A stretch of 64,000 nt of DNA from Agrostemma githago (lineage: Eukaryota; Streptophyta; Magnoliopsida; Caryophyllales; Caryophyllaceae), in the NCBI GenBank assembly GCA_958450325.1, contig OY288262.1, positions 6,243,142-6,307,141 of the forward strand. The letters are read 5' to 3'. Shown here one piece after another: positions 1 to 9,989 of the stretch (positions are counted from its first letter, which is position 1; every line of letters starts with the position of its first letter). A program made the translations under genes and the position numbers. The notes beneath the pieces were generated by a model. The model had not been told where the DNA came from and did no database searches. It saw only the letters and a list, made by a program, of their open reading frames with translations.

Positions 1-808
1 GATGGTATTCCATCAATAAAACCAACTTTAATTAATACGAGAATAAAACCAAGTATGAGACATATCACACGAGAATGAAATATGCTTACCTGCTACCGCC
101 TATACCCGTTAACATTACCACTAACACAAATTTTACTGATACTCTGAAATTCCCAAACTTTTAACCTCACTTTTAACCTCATTATCACTTTTAACCTCAT
201 TTACTCCCAAACTTTAAACTTCATCTTCTCGATTCATCAATTCTCCTCAATTCAAAACGTCTTCTTCATCCATTCATCACTTCAGTCGTGCTTCGTCGAA
301 GGTAATTTTTACGGAACTTTTATTTTTTTATCTTTTTCAAACTTTTGACAAATTTGGTCGAAGGTAATTGTCATTAATTTTGGTGAAAATCAAATTTCAG
401 GGATATTGTCAAGTTCATTCCTTAATCTTGTGGTTCGACAATGTCAACGGTTAGTGTCTTTTTCATTTCCCCTAAATCGATTTTTCTGGGTTGGAATTAG
501 GGTTTTCGATTTTTTTCGATTTTTATGGGTTTAATTTGGGGTTTTAAGTGTCCAATTAGTATTCTTTTATAATTGGTTTAATTGAAATTGATGAGTTATC
601 CATGGATTTGGAGAAATGATGGTTTAGGAGAGAGAATTTGATTTAGGGCAATGAAGAAGATGAAGATGGGTGTTAATTAATAGCATGAGACCCACAAAAC
701 CGACTTCATCCGATCATTTAAAAGACAATTTCATTCTTGTGTAATATGTCTAATACTTGGTTTGATTCTCGTATTAATTAAAGTTCGTTTTATTGATGGA
801 ATACCACC
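1..808. mobile_element. Long-TIR (Mutator-like, possibly Pack-MULE) element, left edge at window boundary
   Basis: Bases 1-81 and about 727-808 are inverted copies of each other. Both contain the same TTGATGGAATACC-type end and the ATTAATACGAGAAT-type inner part. A terminal inverted repeat of about 80 bp is typical of Mutator-like elements. The outer end may lie before base 1, so no target duplication can be checked. The interior holds a stretch that looks like the 5' end of a gene (separate entry). No transposase is visible, so it is non-autonomous. Confidence 0.6.
240..470 (+). other. Gene-like 5' leader, intron and ATG inside the long-TIR element
   Basis: The segment reads like a pyrimidine-rich 5' leader ending at a donor (TCGAAG/GTAATTTTT near 300), an intron with a duplicated TCGAAGGTAAT motif, and an acceptor (AAATTTCAG/GGATATTG near 400). 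An ATG follows in context GACAATGTCAACGG near 440, with another GT directly behind it. This layout suggests a captured host-gene start, as in Pack-MULEs. No protein is long enough to identify. Confidence 0.25.
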
Positions 809-1555
809 CAAAGTTGGTATTATTCCTGTTAAATAACCCTATAATTAAAGAGTATAATACTAATACTATTAAAATAAATAAATCAATACCAAAAATAAAT
901 TTTTTAATTAAAAAGCGCGAAAATAATAGGAGTTTGAAACTATTTATGTCTCGTATTCTGACCATAACCCGATACGTGATCCGTATTTGACCCGACCCGA
1001 CCCACCCGACAGGTTTAATGCCTACATTACTTCTCTGGGTGAATCAAATGATGTTAATCAAAATATAAAGTCTTGTGTCTATGGGCAATATTAATATGTC
1101 CATGACAACTCATCTGCAAACATTGAGTTTATCAATGTCTTTTACTCGGTAACCATTTGACTTTCCGCATCGAATATATTTGTATGTATGCAACCATCTC
1201 GCTCTAAATTTGACCTGACCCGCAAACCCATCCCACCGACCCATTGTTTTTAGGGTCATCAGCCCGAGTTTTTTTTACCCGAATCCTAAATGACCCGTTT
1301 AGAGTCATAATCCGACGTGTTCAACCCGTTGGAAAGAAGACACTACAAAGTCTTAGTCTAAAAGCCTAGCTCGAGTCAATCTATTGTTATGCCTAGATTT
1401 TGTTACAACTCTAATTTTAACTTATTAGTTATTCGATATAATTAATTTTATATATATTAACCCTTTATTTGAATGTAACTTTCTGTCTAATCTTAACTTA
1501 AATTATCTGGCAATTTTAGTACGCTCCTTTCTTGTAAAGTTGTACCTAGGGAGTC
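809..1555. other. Non-coding, AT-rich spacer
   Basis: There are no supported genes. Short degenerate GACCCGACCCG-type repeats occur near 990-1020 and 1200-1260. They look like remnants of old repeats. Confidence 0.5.
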
Positions 1556-1775
1556 TAACACAAATTTTTACTTGTGACGGATGTATCCGTCGCAACCTCG
1601 CGACGGGTCAAGTACCCTATGTGGGGTAGATATAACAAAAATAAAATATCTAGGAAATGACAATCTGTTTTGTCTTATCTACCCAATGGGTAGTATTTTC
1701 CCCGTCGCAAGCTTGTGATTCTGTGACGGATATGCCCGTCACAAGGAACACTTGCTGGAGATTAGATTTGTGTTA
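1556..1775. mobile_element. Palindromic MITE
   Basis: The ends are inverted copies (TAACACAAAT at left, ATTTGTGTTA at right). Inner inverted segments built on CTTGTGACGGAT and ATCCGTCACAAG-like sequence follow. A TA dinucleotide at each edge is consistent with a two-base target duplication. It is about 220 bp long with no coding capacity. A related motif (TTGTGATGCATATATCCGTC) recurs at 21,750-21,965. Confidence 0.55.
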
Positions 1776-3974
1776 TCGTGTTAAATAGTAACGTTACTAT
1801 TAGACTTGACAAAACTTGAGCTGACTAGTAAACCCGACCCGCCCAACCTATTTATTCGTAGGTCAAAATTCAAGACATCTAAATCTTGAACCGTGACTCG
1901 ATATTTTAAATTACAAATATAAACTAATATTCAATTTAATATAACATTTTTTATCTTTTGATAATAAAATAATTATTAAAATAGTTTCAAAAACTCAATG
2001 AAATAAAAACATTATAATCAAGAAGTATAAAATAATATTAAAATTTATTAAAATTATTTCTATTTTTAATACATACGCTCCGTTACTTAAAGGTAAAAAA
2101 AGGTAATATCAAAAATATTACTCCGTTCTACTTGAAGGAAAGAAAGTTAGAATCTCATCACATTATTGTAATTTTTTGGTGCGGGCCAATTTTGCTCTTT
2201 ATATACAGAGTATGTAATAGATTCACCACTACAACGCACTAAAAAACATATCAAGTTTTTTGAGCAAATAATATGAAAATTATACTCTAAGCATGCATTA
2301 CATTTGTTACCACAAATATTGATTTACTTATATAATTTTTGGAAATGTTTTTACGATAATGATTTTGTTAAATGAATACAAAAAAATTTACATGAAAACT
2401 CTAATTTCATATCATATGGAAAAATTATACCTACTCTATTTAGGGAGTGAAATCAATGATATATTTAAGTTAATCACATCATTATACATTAAGTTAGATC
2501 AAATTAATTTTGACAACATCATTTAATGTTCAAAAGGGTCACCATATAAAAAAAAAACAGAGGGGAATACCCTAGAAAATATCAACATAGATTTAATGAT
2601 GTGGAAAGAGATACGAGTACATACTTTCGGAGCACCCAAAAAGGTAATTTTTTTGCCACGAAGCTCTCCTCTTTCCTTGAAGGCATTCTATCAAATATAT
2701 GATCGAAAAGTTACGGGTAATTACAAAGATGCAATATCTAATACAGTAAGTTCTAACCCCCGAACGTACAAATACGAGTGCCATACTAGGCTTTCAAATG
2801 CAGCATCTCTACAAATTCGTAAAATTCCAGCTGTGTTGGTAAACCAAATGTAGTTGATCCCACTGAAATTCAAATAAAGATTCAACTTATGAGTCCAAAG
2901 TCTGGGTAAATTGTCTGACACTACATATAAATAAAACAGAGTTGGCATGAAAAATCAGTTCAAACCTCAGTACCAACTGTAAATTCAACATCAGAGCCGT
3001 AGTCCCAAAAGATTTGGGGTCACCTAACATGAATCAATATGATACGAATATGTGGAGTATTTTATTATAGATATACGATATGGTATACAACTTTCCATTA
3101 TACGAATTTTCGAATAACCGATACGAATAACGGTATATCCAATACTTTTTTTTATAAAATCATTACGATACGTATTGGAAAAAATTGAAACGGGATACCG
3201 TTTCCGATCCAGTTTCTAATATTGTTATACATTTTAAGTCATATATTATTATCGCATGATTATAATGCTAAAAAATCAATAAATCGAGTCAAAGTCTACC
3301 ATATACGGAGTACATGTAACAAATTTCAAGTAACAATAGTATTGATACTCCCTATAAAAGTGTATGAGTAATATCAATGTATATTAAAAAATATATAAAA
3401 TAAATTTTTTTATACTTATTACTATCATATACTCCGTATTAAAGAAAAAATTAATGGAAATAATACCACTTTTATACTAACATCTTCCTCAAATAATACA
3501 TCACTTTTCAATAATCCCAAAATGATACCACATTTTAACACTATACTGTTTAAATAGAACCAATAACCAGTTACCTACTCAACATGTTAATAAATTAGTA
3601 AACACGCACTGTTTAAATAGAACCAATAACCAGTTCCAAGGAAAATGCGTCTTCTATCGTTACAACTTTAAGCGTAACTATTAAATTAAAAAACTGATGA
3701 TAAACCTGTAGACATGGTAGTTACATATTGAAGTCTTACAAAATGGAAATAGTCCTTTAACCTATTGACCCTTATACAAGCATGAAATTTCAAAGGAGAT
3801 ACATGTTTTAGCATAAAAACATACTCTCTCCTTCTTGAATAAAGCTCATATTCCTTTTGTAAAAATTTTTTAGTTAGCCTCATTTCTTCTTAAGAAATAT
3901 TTTCATCTCTATTTCTCTCTTATCACATGGATCATATAAACACTATCCTCTTACTTTTTTCACATTTTTTCAAC
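1776..3974. other. AT-rich spacer, no supported gene
   Basis: About 2.2 kb of low-GC DNA. Two short opposite-strand open frames around 2,600-2,950 overlap each other and match no family I recognise. Nothing else is supported. Confidence 0.45.
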
Positions 3975-4407
3975 TGATGGGGGTCGGCACCCCATGACAC
4001 AACAAGTAGCCGACCGCCGGCAACCATCACCACCAAAAGATATCCCCATCCACGTATATGGGCAATGCCGCACCGCCAAGAGGATACCGGCACACCCCCG
4101 GCATGGTAGAAGAGGGAGATTCGTACGAGCCCTTGCCCTATAAATAAAGGGAAGACCTCCACAAGAAAAAGGGGATATAATCACACACAACTCATCTCTC
4201 TTAAAAGCTAAGTAAATCCTTTACTAAAAGAGATCACCTTCTTAATCCCGTTCACTGACTTGAGCGTCGAAGAGGCAACCTTGGGCACCCTCCGAAGCCC
4301 ACGTGTGTTCATTGTGCAGCTACGAGACACGACGCTACAGCAAGGACGAAGCAGGAACAAGCCGGCTACTATCGGCCAAAGACTATCGATTTTTTGTAAC
4401 CGAAACA
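3975..4407 (+). repeat. 5' LTR of element E
   Basis: It is 433 bp, starts TGATGGGGGTC and ends CCGAAACA. It aligns along its whole length with 9135-9571. A TATA-like CCTATAAATAAAGG lies near 4137-4150. Confidence 0.8.
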
Positions 4408-4430
4408 ATTCGGCCCATCATGTGGGAAAC
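4408..4430 (+). other. Degenerate primer-binding site of element E
   Basis: The sequence after the LTR (ATTCGGCCCATCATGTGGGAA) resembles the TTGGCGCC...GTGGGAA primer site of plant gypsy elements with several changes. A second TTGGCGCC match lies about 90 bp downstream (near 4497). The LTR alignment stops at 4407, which favours the first. Confidence 0.4.
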
Positions 4431-4693
4431 TTGGACAAAAAGTTTCTTAATCTCACAAATCTATTGAAACATCGACAAATTACAAACCAAGGTGCGATTG
4501 GCGCCCCTTGGGAAGTCAGAGAAAGCACCGACCTCGAGCCAATAGTGGTCTCCCCCCTGGCAACCAACCGAAAACCACAGTTAAAGGGAAGGAGCTGATG
4601 AGGGAGGCATCTACGCCAGCGGTAATAGCCTCAGCCAAAGTACCAACGGACATGTTCACCCCTGAACAATTGTCTGCCGCCCTAGGTAGCTAG
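4408..4693 (+). pseudogene. gag leader and N-terminal scrap of element E
   Basis: An open frame runs from inside the LTR to 4598. A second short frame (4597-4693, beginning MREASTPAV and ending QLSAALGS) has the look of a gypsy gag N-terminus (TPEQL motif). It stops where sequence of the nested LTR begins. No capsid or zinc-knuckle region remains. The assignment rests on position and composition only. Confidence 0.35.
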
Positions 4694-4828
4694 GGTAAGT
4701 CGAGTCGATCCTCAGGGACGGGAGTTCCAAACTAAAGGGTGCTATGATCTAAGACTAGGTTCAAGACGAACTAAAGTAATTGATTGAAGTTGGTGTCTAA
4801 TCTAGAAATAGCTATAAAACACTAAGGC

Positions 4829-5097
4829 TAGGGGTGTTCAAAAAGTGAACCGGACCGGCAAACCAGACTGACCCGAACCGTACGGTCCAGACCGGTCCAG
4901 ACCGGCTACATACCGGTCCGGTCCGCGGGTCCACAAAAACTTGGTTGCCGGTCCGCGGTCCGGTCCACACTTAAAAACACTAATCAAATTTAGTGTATTT
5001 TTCCGGTCCGGTCTAGTCTTAAGGGGGTTCGGTCCGGTCCGGTCCTGGTTTCTTTGGTAACCGGTCCGGTCCAGGTTTGGACCGGGGAACACCCCTA
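4829..5097. mobile_element. hAT-type MITE rich in CCGGTCCGG
   Basis: Terminal inverted repeats TAGGGGTGTTC and GAACACCCCTA are flanked by a perfect 8-bp target duplication ACTAAGGC (4821-4828 and 5098-5105). Eight-base duplications are the hAT signature. The interior is dominated by CCGGTCCGGTCC-like sequence and has no transposase. A diverged relative lies at 27,709-27,990. Confidence 0.85.
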
Positions 5098-5982
5098 ACT
5101 AAGGCAAAGGAAACTAAGACGATAATGTAAAGGGGGATCAACAATAGAGGAAAGAAGCTAGACTTAGGTCGGGTTTAAGGGGGTCTAGGAAGCCAAGGAG
5201 GAGTAAGGGTGTCGGTGTAATCCACTAACCTTGGTTACGCCCGACCCTCGCAGTCAGACGACCAAAGGGGTCTCTACACTACGCTCGCGCTAATAATGAT
5301 GATATCCAACAAACCAACATGCAACAACATACAAGAGGAAACAAGGAAACATGAATTTCTCAATCATAAGTCTACTAGGCATTTCATCAAACTTGTTGTG
5401 TGCACAATGATAGGAGGCAAGGTAAATGACACCAAACACCACCAACTTCCACCCTAATCACCCATATTAAACACCCAATCCCCCTACTAACCATAGCAAG
5501 AAGACTACTCACTCATGTTTGAGATGCTAATCACAACACTCATAATGAAACAAGCATAATCATGGACATTCATCATTGAATATTGAAGATTACTAAGCAT
5601 AAACACAAATAAAAACTAAGTAGAAAAGAATAAGAAGAAGAGGGATTATACCAATACCAAAGTATGAACAAAATAGTAAGTCTTTGCATAAATAAACCCA
5701 AAGGAAGATCTCTAATGTTGTCAGTAAAGTAGATCAACTCAAAAAGTCTTCAATATTACAAAGATGAAACAAGGATTAAACTAGATTAAGGATTAATTGA
5801 AGAGTAATTATGGAGGGATTAAGCTATTCTAAACTAATCTAAGCTAATATATTCTAAAGTAGATCTAGGGTTTCATGATCACAAATGATTACAAGAGGGA
5901 CTATTTATAGGGTAGGAAGAAAGGGGATGAGGCGAGGAATCGAAAACGACCACGGGAAAGGGGACAAGACCATGTTAGGGGG

Positions 5983-6131
5983 GACACGGCTGTGTCACAC
6001 ACTCCTCACAGCCGTGAGGCCTTTCTTTGACACGATCGTGTCCTTCGTGACCCGGTCTTGTTGAGCTCCAGTGGTTCGACTTCTTTTGCATCTTCTGACA
6101 CGGTCATGTAGGTGTGAACACGACCATGTAG
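5983..6131. promoter_or_regulatory. ACACG-NN-CGTGT dyad sites in LTR D
   Basis: GACACGGCTGTGTC (5983), GACACGATCGTGTC (6029), GACACGGTCATGTA (6097) and ACACGACCATGTAG (6118) are inverted repeats with a two-base centre. Two have decayed by CG to CA/TG changes. Gaps of 46 and 21 bp match those in the other Athila-type LTRs here. The array lies upstream of the minus-strand TATA-like box at 5901-5910. Confidence 0.5.
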
Positions 6132-6426
6132 GCCTCCGGTTGCTTTTTCTTGGCTTCTTATCGATGCTGGGTGCTTGGGATTATCTCAAGTGGGCTCCAT
6201 GGAACTCGGAATCGAGTTTAAGGCATCGAGTCACCGTCGCTTCTTTTCATTTGCTCTATATGCACCGAAAATAAGATAGAATCGTTCCATTTCTCCATGA
6301 TAAGCGTTAGGAACCTAAAACATACTAGAAGAAGCATAAGTAGCCTCGAAACCGCTCTAAAGAGCGATTCCGTCAAAGAAAGCGGGACAAAACACGCGAA
6401 ATAAATACCACAAAACATGCTTATCA

Positions 6427-7924
6427 TGAAGCTAGGGAGCCGTCAATGGCGCTATACCTGGAAAAGGTGAAGGAGGAGTTGTCCCAACTTAAGTCATACG
6501 AAGTCAAACAGGTACCGAGATCCCAGAACAACTGGGCCGACGCCCTGTCCAAATTAGCAAGCTCTAGCCTACATGACGTCCGACGGTTGGTCTGGGTAGC
6601 CGTTAGGTAAGAAAAGAGTATCTCGATAGAGACGAAGGACAAAGGGGGTATCCACAACATAGAGAGCGGGGACGACGACGATTATATTGGAGGGCACCCA
6701 TTATAAAGTACATAACAAGCAAGCAACTGCCGGAAGAACCGGCGAAGGCAAGACGTATGCCGATCATGGCCTCGAGGTATATGATAATAGAAGACCAGTT
6801 GTATAAGAAGGGGACATCAACGCCTATCTTAAAATGCCTGAGGCCCTTGGAGGCAGCAGAGGTGCTAAACGACATCCACTCTAGGATGTGTGGCCACCAC
6901 GTAGGCAGACGAAACCTAGCACACAAAGCGGTGAGAGCCGGCTAATATTGGCCGACCATCCTGTACTACGCTAGAGAATTAACCGAAAATGCCACAACTA
7001 CCAGATCCACTCGCCAGTAATCTATGCGCCGCCACGGAGCTACAGGCGATCCTAAACCCAATACCTTTCGCACAATGGGGGATGGACATCCTAGGGCCCT
7101 TCACAACAGCGTCTAAAGGGAGGAAATTCGTAATAGTGGACGTTGACTACTTCTCCAAGTGGATGGAGGTGTAAGTCGTCCTGAACATCACTGAGCCAGC
7201 TGTAAGGATGATTATCTGGCGCAACGTGATAACCAGATTCGGGGTTCCGAAAGTGTTAGTCTTTCACCACGGCCGCCAGTTCGATAACCCCCCCATCAGG
7301 GAATGGTTGGGAGGATTGGGAGTTGTTGTGACCTACTCTGCCGTCTACCATCCTCAGACAAATGGCCAAGTCGAGTCGGCCAATAAGCAGATCCTCAACG
7401 GGCCGAGGAAAATGTTAGAAGACCGCAAGGGGAGGTGGATGGGTCGACGAGCTCCCCAGCATGCTTTGGTCCTTAAGAACCACACAGAAGGTGGCCACCG
7501 GTCATTCGCCATTTGGTCTCGTCTACGAAGTTGAAGCCTTGCTCCCAATAGAGGCACGCATCCTGTCAGCCTGCAGCAAATACTTCCAAGGGGATACGAA
7601 TGAGGTAGCCATAGCAGAAACTCTGGACCTGGTGGACGAAACTAGCGAGGAGGCACATGTTAACCTGGTGGCATATCAGCAGCGCATGAAGAAAGCATAC
7701 AACCAAAGAGTTAACCATAGGAAGTTCCAGACAGGGGCCTTGTGCTTAGGAAGGCAGCAGCATTCGGCAAAGTGAACGAGCACGGAAAACTCACTGCCAA
7801 CTGGGATGGCCCGTACGAAATAAACCAGGTCATGGGACCAAGCACATACAGGCTTAGAGACCGCAGAGGGCACGACTTGCCATTACATTGGAACGTAGAT
7901 ACCATCAGGCGGTACTATGTCTAG
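6427..7924 (+). pseudogene. RNase H end and integrase remnant of element E pol
   Basis: Just after the nested LTR the sequence encodes a Tat-type RNase H tail (ALYLEKVKEELSQLKSY, then NNWADALSKLASS). Integrase pieces follow in shifted frames: an HHCC-like region (DIHSRMCGHHVGRRN), the first Asp block (FAQWGMDILGPF), the GVPKVLVFHHGRQF block where the second catalytic Asp has been lost, and the Glu block (HPQTNGQVESANKQIL). A C-terminal GPY-like segment (WDGPYEINQVMGPSTYRLRD) ends at 7924. At least three frame changes and several stops make it non-functional. Confidence 0.8.
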
Positions 7925-8097
7925 GGTCGTAGAGGCCCGCATATCTTTTGAATACTGACAGGGGACAGCGGATGATCGAAACTATCGACGACCCTTCCTG
8001 TCATAGCTTGTAAACGTTTTAATAAGGAGGGACCTTTCTTTGTCATCTACTTGCTCCTCGTTCATTACCTTCTCAAGCAACAAGCAGGGGGCAATAA

Positions 8098-8108
8098 GGG
8101 GGGGGGGG
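8098..8108. repeat. Poly-G run (11 G)
   Basis: A homopolymer of about 11 G lies shortly before the 74-bp array. Confidence 0.7.
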
Positions 8109-8139
8109 AATCTCCTATTGACTTAGCACAAGGAATGGA

Positions 8140-8725
8140 TACCCTACCATAATCGGCTAAAGTCCCTAATCCACAATATGGGGGCATAAGCCCAAGTCCG
8201 CCTGGATGCCATAGCTCTAGGCGGGAATGGCTAGGGTCCCCCATCCAAAGTATGGGGGCATAAGCCCAAGTCCGTCTGGATGCCATACCTCCAAGCGGCA
8301 ATGGCTAGGGTCCCCCATCCACGGTATGGGGGCGTAAGCCCAAGTCGTCTGGATGCTATAGCTCCAGGCGGCAATGACTATGGTCCCCCGTCCACAGTAT
8401 AGGGGCATGAGCCCAAGTCCGTCTGGATGCCATACCTCCAGGCAGCAATAGCTAGGGTCCCTCGTTCATTGTATGGGGGCATAAGCCCAAGTCCATTTGG
8501 ATGTCATAGCTCCAGGTGGCAATGGATAGGGTCCTCCATCCACTGTATGAGGGTATAAGCCTAAGGCCGTCTGGATGCCATAGCTCCAGGCGGCAATGGC
8601 TAGGGTCCCTCATCCACAGAATGGAAACATAAGCCCAAGTTCGTCTGGATGCCATAGCCCCAGGCGACAATGGCTAGGGTCCATCATCCACAGTATGGGA
8701 GCATAAGCCCAAGTCCGTCTAGAAA
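8140..8725. repeat. 74-bp tandem repeat array in the 3' region of element E
   Basis: Eight units carry the phrases GGGGCATAAGCCCAAGTCCG, TCTGGATGCCATAGCTCCAG and GGCAATGGCTAGGGTCCC. Successive TATGGG positions (8177, 8251, 8325, 8398, 8472, 8546, 8620, 8694) are 73-74 bp apart. Tandem arrays between integrase and the 3' LTR are a known habit of Tat-lineage elements and can seed satellites. The minus-strand open frames here are by-products of the array. Confidence 0.9.
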
Positions 8726-9117
8726 CCTGATGCCTCCCCCTAGGCCGAGACGACTCAGGAGAGGGGAGACGACGACGTCGTCTGGGGGGGGCTCCAAAGG
8801 ATGAGGAGAGTTGCTACCCGAAGAAAACATAACTTTGGAAGATTTGGAGATTGAAACTATATCCGAAAATGGCAAAAGGTGGGGGTTATATAGACATGCA
8901 ACCATGCATGAGCCTCATTGAATGCGACCCAACTCCCAACCACCCAAGGAGTAATGAGCGAGGCCTTGGAAAGACAAACGGTCATCATTACCCCTAGGGT
9001 GTCCTTTTTAGGGATGAGGGATACGAATAGACTCGAAGAAAAAGCAAACGACCTCAAGAGGCCTCACCCAAGCATTCTACTCGCTGGATTATCACCGGTC
9101 AGAGCCCTTGGTGATCA

Positions 9118-9134
9118 ACCAACGAGGGGGCAAT
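9118..9134 (+). other. Polypurine tract of element E
   Basis: ACCAACGAGGGGGCAAT lies directly before the 3' LTR, where plus-strand priming occurs in LTR retrotransposons. Confidence 0.6.
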
Positions 9135-9571
9135 TGATGGGGGTCAGCACCCCCATGACACAGGTAGTCGGCCGCCGGCAACCATCGCCACCAAAGGATA
9201 TCCCCATTCACGTAGGGGCAACGCCAGAGCGCCAAGAGGATGCCGGCACACCCCCAGCGTGGTGGACGAGGGAGATATGTACGAGCCTTTGCCTTGTAAA
9301 TAAAGGGAAGGCCTCCATAAGAAAAGGGGGATAAAATCATACACAACTCATCTCTCTAAAAAGCTAAGTAAATCCTTCACTAAAAGAGATCACCTTCTTA
9401 ATCCCGTTCACTGACTTAAGCATCGGAGAGGCAACCTCAGACACCCTTCGAGGCTCTCGTAGTCTCGTGTGTTCATTGTGCAGCTACGAGACACGACGCT
9501 ACAGCAAGAACAAAGGAGGAACAAGTCGCCTACTATCGGCCAAAGACTAGTGATTGTTTCTAACCCAAACA
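9135..9571 (+). repeat. 3' LTR of element E
   Basis: It is 437 bp, collinear with 3975-4407, and ends TAACCCAAACA. Substitutions and small indels separate the two copies, more than between the LTRs of element A. Confidence 0.8.
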
Positions 9572-9989
9572 TAAAATTTGTACCAAACTCATATGAGGCT
9601 TAATCAAGAAGAAGGGGGAGAATATAACACTCTCTCTTATCCAAACAATTCTTTACACCTACTATAAATGGACAATCCAATCAATTCTTTACATTCTTTT
9701 TTTTGGCAAAAAACTTTACCTTATAATCCTTATATATTTCCTCTATTTACACAAAATGCCACTACATTTTTCTTACTTCAAGTTTGGTGAACTTATAACA
9801 CCATTTCATTTACCAATAATACCCTTACTTTTACCACCTTTCTTAACAGTGGTGAAAAAACTTTACGTAAAAGATTAAATGGATGAGAGAGAGTAAGTAA
9901 TAACTTACGAAACAATCGATAAGCGCATAGACGTTGTAGTTACATACTGAATTGGTTACATACCGAGAAGCCCCTAAACCCTACAAACT
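9572..9989. other. Spacer, no supported gene
   Basis: Pyrimidine- and AT-rich sequence between element E and the long CT-rich repeat domain. I see nothing codable. Confidence 0.4.

Larger units (their letters stand above)
4684..6426 (-). mobile_element. Truncated solo LTR of the B/C Athila-type family (LTR D)
   Basis: It shares the block GGTAGCTAGGGTAAGTCG with LTR C and the final GAGCGATTCC...CTTATCA with the LTRs of element B and solo LTR C. Like them it reads TG...CA on the minus strand. The first 60 or so bases expected at the left are missing, and no target duplication is seen, so a deletion probably joined it to the gag scrap. A TATA-like CTATAAATAG (minus strand, 5901-5910) lies next to a small array of ACACG-NN-CGTGT dyads. 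A hAT MITE is nested at 4829-5097. Confidence 0.7.
3975..9571 (+). mobile_element. Decayed Tat-lineage Ty3/gypsy retrotransposon (element E)
   Basis: Two direct LTRs (3975-4407 and 9135-9571) begin TGATGGGGGTC and end AAACA. Between them lie a degenerate primer-binding site, a gag scrap, the end of a second (plant-type) RNase H domain, an integrase in several broken frames, a 74-bp tandem array and a polypurine tract. The RNase H end is the Tat-lineage hallmark. Protease, reverse transcriptase and most of gag are missing, and another element's LTR (4684-6426) sits in the gap. Flanking pentamers (TCAAC and TAAAA) do not match, so no target duplication is seen. Stops and frameshifts mark it as old. 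Confidence 0.8.

Noticed and set aside
8065..8670. Minus-strand frames in the 74-bp array
   Set aside because: Periodic artefact of the tandem repeat, with no similarity to a known protein.
3970..9576. A target duplication for element E
   Set aside because: Flanks TCAAC and TAAAA do not match. The ends were kept on LTR alignment alone.
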